64,000 nt of DNA from Sporolactobacillus mangiferae (GCF_023336505.1 NZ_JAMAST010000009.1:1-64000), one strand, 5' to 3'; shown: positions 36,349 to 44,133, counted from the first letter of the stretch. Notes: generated by a model not told the origin, from the letters alone. Numbers and translations: made by a program.

Positions 36349-36639
36349 TTACGGATAAATCACAAACAGTAAAACGCTTGCCCCAAGCTGTGAGATGCCA
36401 AAAAGAAACAGGCGGCCGCCCAGACCCATTCTTTTTTTCGTATCCTCCCGGCTTTCGGAGGCAAGATTAGCACGCATTCGATCTCCGCTGACGAATACAT
36501 TGGAAAGAACACCCGCAAGCAGCAGGCAGACTACAGCAAGTGCAAATGTGATTGTCAAAAGGAGTTTATGAAAAGGTGTCAGGATGCCAAGCAACAGAAG
36601 AACAAGCGCTATAATGAGTCCTGTCAGGAAAAACTTCAC
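36349..36639 (-). CDS. Small membrane protein, DUF5316-like
   Basis: 96 residues with three hydrophobic segments and a short basic cytoplasmic loop (R-M-R-A-N-L-A-S-E-S-R-E-D-T-K-K-R), as in DUF5316 proteins of Bacillales. Function unknown. The start is a GTG at 36639, eight bases after AGGAGG. Confidence 0.65.
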   Translation of the reverse strand: MKFFLTGLIIALVLLLLGILTPFHKLLLTITFALAVVCLLLAGVLSNVFVSGDRMRANLASESREDTKKRMGLGGRLFLFGISQLGASVLLFVIYP

Positions 36640-36856
36640 TTGCGTCACCTCCTGGTTTGGTCGATTTAAATATGGGCATTTTGAAAGAAATGAATTTTCT
36701 GTCTTTTGAAAGCTTGAATAAGGATTTTTTTTCTGATCAGAAGCAGGCACTCGAAGCGATGCGGTTGATTTTTTGCTCATTTTCCACAAACGTGCGATTT
36801 GCGCAAAAAACAACGCAATTATATTTTAACATATATCATTTCATGCATCCAAAAAG

Positions 36857-36887
36857 CAGCCGTTTGCCCATGCGAGGTAAACGGCTG
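36857..36887 (-). terminator. Terminator-like hairpin in a gene-free stretch
   Basis: CAGCCGTTT / AAACGGCTG stem, with a T-run only on the minus-strand side. The nearest upstream minus-strand gene ends nearly 480 nt away, so it may be a relic or serve a long 3' UTR. Confidence 0.5.
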
Positions 36888-36940
36888 TGAGAAAATAAAA
36901 AGAGCCGCTTATTCCTGAATACAGGAAAAAGCATTTTTTC

Positions 36941-36962
36941 ATACAGGTCTTAAGACCTGTAT
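36941..36962. other. Perfect 22-bp palindrome
   Basis: ATACAGGTCT-TA-AGACCTGTAT, with no loop to spare, in the 724-bp gene-free stretch between the DUF5316 and isochorismatase genes. It looks more like a protein operator than a terminator. The rest of that stretch holds a terminator-like hairpin and a composite repeat. Confidence 0.5.
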
Positions 36963-37040
36963 TTGTCATCATAAAACAAATGTAAAAAAAAGAAAAGACA
37001 TTCCCTCTATTTGTCAAAGTTTTTTTGGTTTCAGTCTTAT

Positions 37041-37345
37041 TAGAAAAACCGAGTGATGCATTGGATCATTGATCGCAACACTGTCGTCGTTTGAGCGCGA
37101 TTTACCGGTCATCGCGTGCTTTCACTGTTTCCTGCCAGCGTCTTTGATTTATTTTGTTGGCATCGGAGCCCCAAGCTGCTCGCTTGCCGCGGGCGATCCG
37201 GAAGCCTCCGCGGGCAGGCAAATTTTCGCGGGGTCCCGCATCAACAGAAACCTCCGCAGGTGTCCGGCGCCCCTCAAGCGGGTCATGGAGGTTAAAGCGA
37301 AGTATCCTCCCTGCTGGCTCTGCGAGGGATTCAGTCGCACTCATT
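37041..37345 (+). repeat. Composite intergenic repeat copy
   Basis: Starts AGAAAAACCGAGTGATGC, continues GCAACACTGTCGTCGTTTGA, one GCGATTTACCGGTCATCGCG unit, the TTTGATTTATTTTGTTGGCA stretch and the GCCGCGGGCGATCCGGAAGC body. Its first 65 nt recur almost unchanged at 37941, in direct orientation on the other side of the isochorismatase gene. Confidence 0.78.
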
Positions 37346-37363
37346 GAAAAGTAAATATGGATG

Positions 37364-37888
37364 TCATCCTCTTTTCAGGTAAGTTTCAAGATCATTCACT
37401 GAAATCTCACCGGAATTATCGAGCACGGTACAAATGAAATCAGGAATATCGAGATCGTTCATGCCATAGGTTGCACCTGTATTGACACTGCCGCAGGCAT
37501 CCTCAATCACCTGCACCTTATAGCCATGTTCAAAAGCGGCAACCGAATTAAACAAGATACAGTACTCAGCATTAAATCCGCAAAGCACGACCTCATGAAC
37601 ACCGGCTGTTTTCAATTTATCATTTAACTTTGTCTGATAAAAAGCGCTTGGCAGCGATTTCTCTATCAATTCTGAAACATATGGAGCCAGCTGTCTGCAA
37701 ATGCCCGCGCCTGGCGTTCCTGTCCGAATCCGGCTCTTCGGATTGTCCGTTTTATGCTGGATAAAAAAAATCGGCTCCTGTTTTTTCTGATATTCATTAA
37801 TTAACTGTTTGATTCGGCCAACCATCGCACGGTAATCGCCAGAATCGACGAATCCCTGCTGTACATCAATAACGAGCAAAGCACGCAT
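37364..37888 (-). CDS. Isochorismatase-family cysteine hydrolase
   Basis: 174 residues. The catalytic Asp is in L-L-V-I-D-V-Q-Q-G-F, the lysine likely in I-E-K-S-L-P-S-A-F-Y, and the nucleophile in C-G-F-N-A-E-Y-C. The family includes nicotinamidases and N-carbamoyl amidases; the substrate is not evident. The ATG at 37888 is preceded by GGGGAG. It is bracketed by direct copies of a repeat. Confidence 0.82.
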   Translation of the reverse strand: MRALLVIDVQQGFVDSGDYRAMVGRIKQLINEYQKKQEPIFFIQHKTDNPKSRIRTGTPGAGICRQLAPYVSELIEKSLPSAFYQTKLNDKLKTAGVHEVVLCGFNAEYCILFNSVAAFEHGYKVQVIEDACGSVNTGATYGMNDLDIPDFICTVLDNSGEISVNDLETYLKRG

Positions 37889-37940
37889 CAATTTCTCCCC
37901 TTTTTTATCAGAATAGACCTTCAATTGCCCAAAATCAATT

Positions 37941-38036
37941 AAGAAAAACCGGGTGATGCAATGGATCATTGACCGCAACACTGTCGTCGTTTGAGCGCGA
38001 TTTACCGACCATTTCAGCATGATTTACCGGTCATTC
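37941..38036 (+). repeat. Composite intergenic repeat, front part
   Basis: AGAAAAACCGGGTGATGC, GCAACACTGTCGTCGTTTGA and two units GCGATTTACCGACCATTTC and GATTTACCGGTCATTCC. The GC-rich body is missing. The rest of the 338-bp gap to 38226 has an imperfect CTGCGG/CCGCAG hairpin and the promoter of the next gene. Confidence 0.75.
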
Positions 38037-38226
38037 CTTTAGGTGGAAGTTCTGCGGTGTTCGGTGGAACTTTTCCGCAGTTGCATCACAGAATTCACTG
38101 CTTATTCTGCGTTTCTATGAATCTGTGCTTAGTGTCACGTTTCATTTTTTTATGGATTGGTATAAAATAAGTTTGAAAACGGTTTATTTTCTGTGATTTA
38201 ACGATTCAGGAAAGGAGTGTTCCTAC

Positions 38227-39033
38227 ATGACTTTGTTGCATCATGAAATCACATTCTGTAATTTTGATGGAACATACACCATGCAACCGCGTCTGCTTGC
38301 GGCATCGCCCCATCACTGGCTCGATTTCAGCAGCGTTTGCGGCACCAATTTATATTGCTCGCCTGAAGCATTTGCGCACATCCGCAATCAATTAAACACT
38401 CTGCCGGAGAGCGGGCTTACTTTTCTGGGCAGCGGAAACTATCATTATGCCACGCTTGCTCTGTTGCTGAACATTCGCCGCCCCTTTTCTCTGATTCTTT
38501 TCGATCACCATACTGATCTTCAAAAGGGAAGCATTGGTCATATGCTGTCTTGCGGCTCGTGGGTCCGTCATGCTCTCAAAGAACTGAAACATCTGAGGAA
38601 AACAATGATTATCGGTCCTGAACCGCCTGCCTGGCAAATGGATGCATATACGGAGCGTCAGCGCGTGACCGTTCTTTCCGAACACGGACTTACAACGCCG
38701 CAGCAATTGCTTGCCAGTATCCCGACAGACACAATATATATAAGCATCGACAAGGATCTCTTATCGTCACATGACGCAAAAACCAATTGGCATCAGGGCA
38801 CCATGCCTATAAAGAAATTGCTGACTTTCATTCGAGCTCTGATTCGCGACAGACGGGTGGAAGGTCTTGACGTATGCGGAGAGTGGCCAATACGTCCGTA
38901 CGAGCATTTTGATGCTCAGACACGTGTTTGGATTCAGAGAAATGAACAAAGCAATCTAGCCATTACCCGAACGTTCCTGAAGGCCAAAAAACAGGTGGCG
39001 ATGCCTTCCATCCAATCGCGAAACGCTATTTAA
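38227..39033 (+). CDS. Arginase/ureohydrolase-superfamily protein of unknown substrate
   Basis: 268 residues. Metal-binding motifs of the ureohydrolase fold are recognisable: L-I-L-F-D-H-H-T-D and I-Y-I-S-I-D-K-D. The first differs from the usual D-A-H-x-D by His in the second place. The G-G-x-H motif of arginases appears as G-S-G-N-Y-H. The enzyme is shorter than agmatinases, so whether it hydrolyses a guanidino group is open. AAAGGAGTG precedes the ATG. Confidence 0.72.
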   Translation: MTLLHHEITFCNFDGTYTMQPRLLAASPHHWLDFSSVCGTNLYCSPEAFAHIRNQLNTLPESGLTFLGSGNYHYATLALLLNIRRPFSLILFDHHTDLQKGSIGHMLSCGSWVRHALKELKHLRKTMIIGPEPPAWQMDAYTERQRVTVLSEHGLTTPQQLLASIPTDTIYISIDKDLLSSHDAKTNWHQGTMPIKKLLTFIRALIRDRRVEGLDVCGEWPIRPYEHFDAQTRVWIQRNEQSNLAITRTFLKAKKQVAMPSIQSRNAI

Positions 39034-39088
39034 AACCTATGAGTCAGAACCCAGGCCATCGATCCGTATTTTTGAACATTAAATTATA

Positions 39089-39135
39089 AAAAGCTGCTGT
39101 ACACTCCCTGAAATAAGAGGGACAGCAGCTTTTTT
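39089..39135. terminator. Bidirectional terminator
   Basis: AAAAGCTGCTGT pairs with ACAGCAGCTTTT; T-runs on both strands serve the convergent arginase-like and PfpI-like genes. Confidence 0.85.
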
Positions 39136-39161
39136 AACGTGGCACCGTTCACGAATGAAAC

Positions 39162-39671
39162 TTAAGCCAGGACTTTCAGGCTCTCCCGGTTAAACGCAGG
39201 AATATCATCGGGAGTCCGGCTTGTTACAAGATTGTGGCAGACAACGACCTCTTCATCTTTGTACTTTGCTCCAGCATTTTTAAGATCTACAGCTATGGAT
39301 TTGTAGCCGGTAATATTGCGATCTTTGATGGCTTCTGCCGTAATCAGCAGCTGAGGACCATGGCAAATGGCAAACACGCCTTTATCATCATCCATGAATG
39401 CCTTTGTAAACGCAACAAAGCGATCATCGTCACGCAGATTATCCGGTGAATAGCCACCGGCAATCAGCAATGCATCGAAATCGCCCGGTTTTACTTCATC
39501 AATAGACGCGTCGGCTGTCACTTCAGTACCGTGTTTTCCTTTAATGACCGCACCTTTTGTTTTTCCGATAACGGTAACTGTGTGACCTGCTTCTTTATAC
39601 GCTTTCGCAGGTTCGGTAAATTCAACATCTTCAAAATCATTAGCAAGTACAGCGGCAATTTTCTTAGCCAT
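39162..39671 (-). CDS. DJ-1/PfpI-family protein (YhbO/YraA-like)
   Basis: 169 residues. The nucleophile elbow is A-I-C-H-G-P with the reactive cysteine, and E-F-T-E-P holds the glutamate that tunes it. Class-I glutamine-amidotransferase-like fold. Relatives act as stress-induced deglycases or chaperones, a function still debated. The ATG at 39671 follows GGAGGA; upstream in-frame codons lack a site. Confidence 0.87.
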   Translation of the reverse strand: MAKKIAAVLANDFEDVEFTEPAKAYKEAGHTVTVIGKTKGAVIKGKHGTEVTADASIDEVKPGDFDALLIAGGYSPDNLRDDDRFVAFTKAFMDDDKGVFAICHGPQLLITAEAIKDRNITGYKSIAVDLKNAGAKYKDEEVVVCHNLVTSRTPDDIPAFNRESLKVLA

Positions 39672-39799
39672 ATAAATCCTCCTCGCTATTATTATGACTG
39701 TTGCCTGTCCGGTTCTTTGAAATCTGGCCAGACAAGTTAAGTCCACAACTGTTATTATAGATAACTCTTCAGTGCCTATTCAAATGATTTGCTTATGCA

Positions 39800-40669
39800 T
39801 CAGTACTTCCGGTAGGCGTACGGAGATTTTGGCTTGGCAACGGAGTGCCATTTTGTTACCTTAAGTACCGGGATTGTCTGTTTAAAAGGCTGATAGTACG
39901 TTTCCGTCAGCTTCCCTTCGACACGAAGCCATGTGTCATCTTTGTAATCAATTGATTCAGGAAACTGGACCATCATACCGAAGACACCCGCGTCGGCAAT
40001 ACAGTGAATGATGCCGAAACGAAACAGGAAAAGCTGATTTTTCTCCAGTGCATCGCCATGATAAACAAAACCCATCATTGATACGTGCTTGTTTGTGAAA
40101 TTGCCGGGATAATTGTAAATCGCTTCAAGTGCGCGGAGATAATTATCGTCGTTCAGATAAAGCTGACCCGGTTTACTGTATTTTTCCATATCGGATTTCA
40201 GCATTCGTTTATACGTGCTGCTTTCGTAATACTGGCTCGTATCCGGTTTCAGAATCTGGTGGTTCGCATATTGATCCTTATCGTTGTCAATTTCCGCAAA
40301 GTGAAAACCTTTTGCCCGGACAATGGTTGAGTCCAGTGTCGCGATCGGGAGAAAAAGTCCGGTAACGAGCGGAAAAATCACGAGACCATAAGTAACCGTT
40401 CTTTTCCACCACGTATCGTTCTCATGACTGTGATCATGGCCAAAGAGCCTTTTCTCCTGATCCGCATGCGCATGACTGTCCTTCCTGATGCCTTCCATGT
40501 TCCATTTCACCAGCTGATAGACAGCCATGATTCCAATGATGAAAATCATTGAGAAAGACAGATAGCCATAGCGCATGTTGATATATTTACTGATATCACC
40601 GGTCAGATGCAAATGAAGAAACAGATAGGCGAATCCAAATAAAATAAGAAAACGAAGCATTTGTGTCAC
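39800..40669 (-). CDS. TIGR03943-family membrane subunit (YcgQ-like)
   Basis: 289 residues with three or four membrane helices in the first 125 residues, a His-rich patch between them (H-A-H-A, then G-H-D-H-S-H), and an outside domain ending in W-L-R-V-E-G-K-L-T-E. This family always pairs with a DUF318-type permease; here that gene ends 3 nt upstream of its start, so they form an operon. The histidines suggest metal handling. Function is not established. Confidence 0.8.
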   Translation of the reverse strand: MTQMLRFLILFGFAYLFLHLHLTGDISKYINMRYGYLSFSMIFIIGIMAVYQLVKWNMEGIRKDSHAHADQEKRLFGHDHSHENDTWWKRTVTYGLVIFPLVTGLFLPIATLDSTIVRAKGFHFAEIDNDKDQYANHQILKPDTSQYYESSTYKRMLKSDMEKYSKPGQLYLNDDNYLRALEAIYNYPGNFTNKHVSMMGFVYHGDALEKNQLFLFRFGIIHCIADAGVFGMMVQFPESIDYKDDTWLRVEGKLTETYYQPFKQTIPVLKVTKWHSVAKPKSPYAYRKY

Positions 40670-40672
40670 TCC

Positions 40673-41596
40673 TTAAATGAGCAGTGCGCCGGCAAAAACG
40701 CAGACAAAGATTAAAGTAATCAGTCCGGCCACAAATTTTTTTCTAAAGGTTGACAGCATCATGATCAGATTTTTGATATCGACCATCGCGCCGAACACAA
40801 GAAATGCGCTCAGCGGGCCCGGCGGAAATGTGCTTCGGAACGAAGAGGCGACAAAGGCGTCCGCTTCAGAACAAAGCGACATGATAAAGGCAAGCCCCAT
40901 CATCACAAGAATGGCGGTGACCGGCGTATTGGCAAGTGAGAGCAGCACACTTTGTTTAATAAATGTCTGCATCGCCGCCGCGATAAATGCGCCGAACACA
41001 AGGTATTTGCCGACGGAAAAAAATTCGTCGATCGCATGGTCCATGGTTCCTTTAAATTTGTCCTTAAAGGTCAGCGATTCTATGCTGTCGCCATCGTCGT
41101 GATGGTGATGTATATGCGCCACCTTCTTTTCGGCATATTCCCGCAGCTGATTTTCCGGAAAAAGGAAAGAGACAAGCAAACCAACCGCAATGGATACTCC
41201 GAAGGCGAGCCCGGCACGATAAAAGACCATCTGCCAGCTGCTCCCAAAGGCAATATAAGTTGCAAAGAGCACGACCGGATTAATAATCGGTCCTGCCAGC
41301 ATAAAGGCAATGGCAGCATGAAGCGGCACTTTTTTCTTTACCAGGCGCTCAGTAATCGGCACAATGCCGCATTCACAGGCGGGAAAAAGGGAACCCATGC
41401 ATGTCCCAAAAACAACCGAACCAAAGCGGTTTTTCGGAATCACGCGTGCCAGCATCGCATCTGTGACAAACATCTGAATCAATGCGGAAATAAAAACACC
41501 GATAATGATAAATGGAACCGCTTCAATAATAATACTGATAAAAATTGTATTTAATTGCAGAAATGAATGGCTGAACAATCTTATCACTCCGATCAA
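40673..41596 (-). CDS. DUF318-type permease (YcgR-like)
   Basis: 307 residues, about eight membrane helices. Motifs: F-P-A-C-E-C-G-I-V-P-I-T-E-R-L in the first half, A-G-P-I-I-N-P-V-V, and the second-half S-L-C-S-E-A-D-A-F-V. A cytoplasmic loop holds H-I-H-H-H-H-D-D, a likely metal site. Family members are predicted permeases, some linked to arsenic or metal efflux. Start probably the TTG at 41596 after AAGGA; a GTG three codons later is an alternative. Confidence 0.82.
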   Translation of the reverse strand: MIGVIRLFSHSFLQLNTIFISIIIEAVPFIIIGVFISALIQMFVTDAMLARVIPKNRFGSVVFGTCMGSLFPACECGIVPITERLVKKKVPLHAAIAFMLAGPIINPVVLFATYIAFGSSWQMVFYRAGLAFGVSIAVGLLVSFLFPENQLREYAEKKVAHIHHHHDDGDSIESLTFKDKFKGTMDHAIDEFFSVGKYLVFGAFIAAAMQTFIKQSVLLSLANTPVTAILVMMGLAFIMSLCSEADAFVASSFRSTFPPGPLSAFLVFGAMVDIKNLIMMLSTFRKKFVAGLITLIFVCVFAGALLI

Positions 41597-41745
41597 AACA
41601 TCCTTCGCCCGGCTGGCGAAAACTTAGATGCCCTATCTGAACCAGTACAATAAAAACGTCTTTTAGTCTACCACCGCTTTTGCCTGGTGACAAAAATATG
41701 TTTTAATTTATACGTTTTATCAGGAATATTTCTGCTAAAAAGAGC

Positions 41746-41776
41746 TTGAGCATGACGTAACGTTAAGGTGTATGCT
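41746..41776 (+). promoter_or_regulatory. MerR-type promoter with 19-bp spacer
   Basis: TTGAGC (41746-41751) and TATGCT (41771-41776) are separated by exactly 19 bp that contain a near-dyad GACGTAACGTTAAGG. Over-long spacers with a dyad are the signature of promoters twisted open by MerR-family activators. It lies 22 nt before the regulator's own start, so autoregulation is expected. Confidence 0.75.
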
Positions 41777-41797
41777 GAAAAAGTCAGGAGGGGTTCC

Positions 41798-42565
41798 ATG
41801 AATTATACCGTCACGCAGATGAGTCGACTTGCCGGGGTCAGCGCGCGCACCCTGCGCTATTATGACAAAATCGGATTGCTGAAGCCGGAATTTATAAACG
41901 AATCAGGTTATCGAATGTATGGGCCAAAACAGGTGGACCTGCTTCAGCAGATTCTCTTTTACCGTGAGCTGAGATTCAGTTTAAAAGAGATCAGCAAAAT
42001 GCTTCACGTGCCCTCATTCAGCCTGATCGGCGCCCTGACTGAACAGCACCAAAAATTAATTGCAGAACAAAAGCGTTTGGATCTGCTGATCGCGACAGTG
42101 GAAAAAGCGCTCGCTGCTCAAAAAGGAGAGCTGATTATGAGCGACCAGGAGAAGTTTGAAGGATTTAAAAAACAAATGCTTGACCAAAATGAAAAGCAAT
42201 ATGGAAAGGAAATTCACGAGAAGTACGGCGATCATATCGTCAATCAGTCGAATGATCAATTTGCACAGATGAGCAAAGAAGACTATGAAGCGACGGTTGC
42301 CATACAAAACGAACTGATTCAGAATCTGAAACAGGCGCTTAAATTAAATGATCCTGCAAGCGAGCCGGCGCAGAAAGCGGCCGATTTACACCGTCAATGG
42401 CTCTTTTATTTTTGGCCTGAGGGGACGTATACAAAAGAAGCGCATGCAGGTCTCGCGCAAATGTATGTGGACGACTCACGGTTCACGCATTACTATGAAG
42501 ATCACGTCGCTGAAGGCGCGGCAAAGATGCTCCGTGATGCGGTGCGCATTTATACGTCAAAATGA
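41798..42565 (+). CDS. MerR-family regulator with TipAS drug-binding domain
   Basis: 255 residues. MerR helix-turn-helix at 1-70 (S-R-L-A-G-V-S-A-R-T-L-R-Y-Y-D-K-I-G-L-L), a dimerising coiled coil (about 75-112) and a C-terminal TipAS domain (about 125-255) with H-R-Q-W-L-F-Y-F-W. TipAS domains bind thiopeptides and other compounds; B. subtilis Mta is a close type. Such regulators switch on drug-export genes, but no transporter lies directly downstream here, so its targets are elsewhere or it is self-inducing only. AGGAGGGG precedes the ATG at 41798. Confidence 0.9.
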   Translation: MNYTVTQMSRLAGVSARTLRYYDKIGLLKPEFINESGYRMYGPKQVDLLQQILFYRELRFSLKEISKMLHVPSFSLIGALTEQHQKLIAEQKRLDLLIATVEKALAAQKGELIMSDQEKFEGFKKQMLDQNEKQYGKEIHEKYGDHIVNQSNDQFAQMSKEDYEATVAIQNELIQNLKQALKLNDPASEPAQKAADLHRQWLFYFWPEGTYTKEAHAGLAQMYVDDSRFTHYYEDHVAEGAAKMLRDAVRIYTSK

Positions 42566-42575
42566 ATATGTATCC

Positions 42576-42613
42576 AAAAGGGATTGGCTGTCACGCACAG
42601 TCAATCCCTTTTT
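42576..42613 (+). terminator. Terminator of the TipA-like gene
   Basis: AAAAGGGATTG / CAATCCCTTTTT stem with an inner CTGTCACGCACAG hairpin and a T-run. Confidence 0.85.
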
Positions 42614-42687
42614 GCTCAAACAAGCAAGTATAGAAATTGTGTGCCTTCACCGGAGATTTGACGAAGCCAACTTTTCTTAAGCAAAGA

Positions 42688-43563
42688 TTAATCAGAGAAA
42701 TCCTGAGTAAAAAATACCCAGCCGTCTGATCCGCCGTTCTTCTCTCCGTAGACAACTCCGACACCAATATATGTGTATTGCGGTTTTAGAATATTTGCCC
42801 GGTGTGCCGGTGAACGCATCCAGCCATCCATTGTCGCCTGCGCGCTCCAGATCTGATTCCATCCGTAGTAATCGACATCACCTTTTGCATACGCAACATT
42901 TTGTCCCGCGACCGTATTTCTGGAGAAGTTCACCATACCATGGCTCATCGCACCGTTTTTGAACTGTTGCCTGCTCCACTGGCGCGCGAAATTCTGGAGC
43001 TCTGATTTCACCCGCAGCGGCTGAAGTCCGTTCTCTGTGCGGACATTATTTACCAGACCGACAATCTGCTGTTCAACAGATGCATTATATTGTCCGGCAG
43101 CATCCGGCTGCGGAGCTGGTGACTTTGAAGGGATGCTTTTTTTAGTGGTAACAGATTTCTTCTCGGATGGTTTTTTTATGGCTGCTTTCGTGTTCTTGGT
43201 TTCCGTTTCTTTTGCGGCTGTTTGTTTCACTGCTTCTTTGGATTCAGCAGATCCATTCGATTTGTCAGGCCCGTTTGACGTGTTTTTCGTTTCAACTGAT
43301 TTTTTCACGTTTACAGCGCTTCTTTGCGGGGCCTTTACTGTGTTGCTATCCGTATTTTTCTTTTTGATTGTTTCCGTAGCATCCTGCTTGTTCTTCTCTT
43401 TCTTCCGGCTCGTCATCTTTGAATCTTGCTGAACGATTTTCTGAGATTCACTCGTTTTCGGGGCAGCTGCTTTGAGCCGATCCGCATCAGAAGCTGTCGC
43501 AGCCGACAGAGACAGCAGCATTACGAGCAGTCCTGCCAAAGCACACGGAACAAGGCGCATCAT
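42688..43563 (-). CDS. Secreted CAP-domain (SCP/PR1-like) protein under c-di-GMP riboswitch control
   Basis: 291 residues. Signal peptide at about 1-25 (L-A-G-L-L-V-M-L-L-S-L-S-A-A-T-A-S), a long low-complexity Lys/Thr/Ser linker (about 35-160), then a CAP domain (about 165-291). The CAP motifs are N-N-V-R-T-E-N-G-L-Q-P-L, M-S-H-G-M, G-Q-N-V-A-Y, G-W-M-R-S-P-A-H-R-A-N-I-L and Y-I-G-V-G-V-V-Y. Bacterial CAP proteins of the YkwD type are secreted and of uncertain activity; the basic linker could bind anionic wall polymers (inference). Its leader contains a GEMM-I aptamer, tying expression to cyclic di-GMP. GAAGGGAG precedes tandem ATG codons at 43563. Confidence 0.85.
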   Translation of the reverse strand: MMRLVPCALAGLLVMLLSLSAATASDADRLKAAAPKTSESQKIVQQDSKMTSRKKEKNKQDATETIKKKNTDSNTVKAPQRSAVNVKKSVETKNTSNGPDKSNGSAESKEAVKQTAAKETETKNTKAAIKKPSEKKSVTTKKSIPSKSPAPQPDAAGQYNASVEQQIVGLVNNVRTENGLQPLRVKSELQNFARQWSRQQFKNGAMSHGMVNFSRNTVAGQNVAYAKGDVDYYGWNQIWSAQATMDGWMRSPAHRANILKPQYTYIGVGVVYGEKNGGSDGWVFFTQDFSD

Positions 43564-43599
43564 AAAAAAATCTCCCTTCATTTACGTTTGATCATCAAA

Positions 43600-43682
43600 C
43601 ACGGCGGCCCAGCTGTCGTAGCGAATAGTCGCCTTAGACCTGTGGCTTTGCGTCACTGCTTTTCAGCAGTTTTGCCATTTTG
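43600..43682 (-). ncRNA. Cyclic-di-GMP-I (GEMM-I) riboswitch
   Basis: On the minus strand the leader reads GGCAAAACTGCT-GAAA-AGCAG, then TGACGCAAAGCCACAGGTCT, AAGGCGACTATTCGCTACG and ACAGCTGGGCCGCC. This matches the GEMM-I aptamer part by part: the first stem with its GAAA tetraloop, the invariant GACGCAAAGCC, the C-x-GG-x-CTAA receptor, the variable second stem, and the closing GCxGGGnnGCC. The aptamer ends about 37 nt before the CAP start codon. A GTTTGAT/ATCAAAC hairpin (43587-43601) sits between it and the ribosome site and may be the expression platform. Whether c-di-GMP turns the gene on or off is not clear from sequence. Confidence 0.9.
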
Positions 43683-43767
43683 AAAAAAGATTTGTTTCTA
43701 AGCTATTGGATTTATTTAACGGGGGCAGCTGGCCTGTCCGTCTTTAAAAATCCGGACTCAATGAAAA

Positions 43768-44133
43768 TCAGTCGTTCTCGCATGAAATTTCCTGCTGAAC
43801 GTGCCTGCTGAATGCCTTCAGGACAAGCTGATAACTTCGATCCAGCATTCCCTTTAAAACCGATTCAGGAACATCACTGTCCAGGTACAGAGAATTCCAA
43901 TGCGTTTTGTTCATGTAGTAACCCGGAACAATCGCAGGATATTCTTCTCGCAGCCGCGCACCCAGTTCCGGCGGAAGCTTGACCGTAATGATGGGAAGGT
44001 TATTTTTGTCGCCACCACGCATCGCAAACATTTTGCCGCGAATCATGTACCGTGTAGCCTGCCATTCTTCCTTGTAATCCTGCTCGGCACCTTTTTTGGC
44101 GAGACAATAAGCATCGATCCAGCCCGTTTTCAT
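43768..44133 (-). CDS. MmcQ/YjbR-family protein
   Basis: 121 residues. The hallmark F-A-M-R-G-G-D-K-N-N-L-P-I-I-T-V-K-L-P-P and Y-Y-M-N-K-T-H-W-N-S-L-Y-L-D mark the MmcQ/YjbR fold, a small DNA-binding-like CyaY-type fold of unknown role. GGGAG precedes the ATG. Confidence 0.82.
   Translation of the reverse strand: MKTGWIDAYCLAKKGAEQDYKEEWQATRYMIRGKMFAMRGGDKNNLPIITVKLPPELGARLREEYPAIVPGYYMNKTHWNSLYLDSDVPESVLKGMLDRSYQLVLKAFSRHVQQEISCEND

Noticed and set aside
36657-36890. Plus-strand frame of 77 codons opposite the DUF5316 upstream region
   Set aside because: No ribosome site, biased composition, and it covers a terminator-like hairpin.
37069-37347. Reading frames in the repeats with a recurring A-A-G-D-P-E-A-S motif
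   Set aside because: The shared peptide at 19.3, 37.1 and 51.1 kb comes from the repeated DNA; frames start and stop at different places, appear on both strands and lack ribosome sites.
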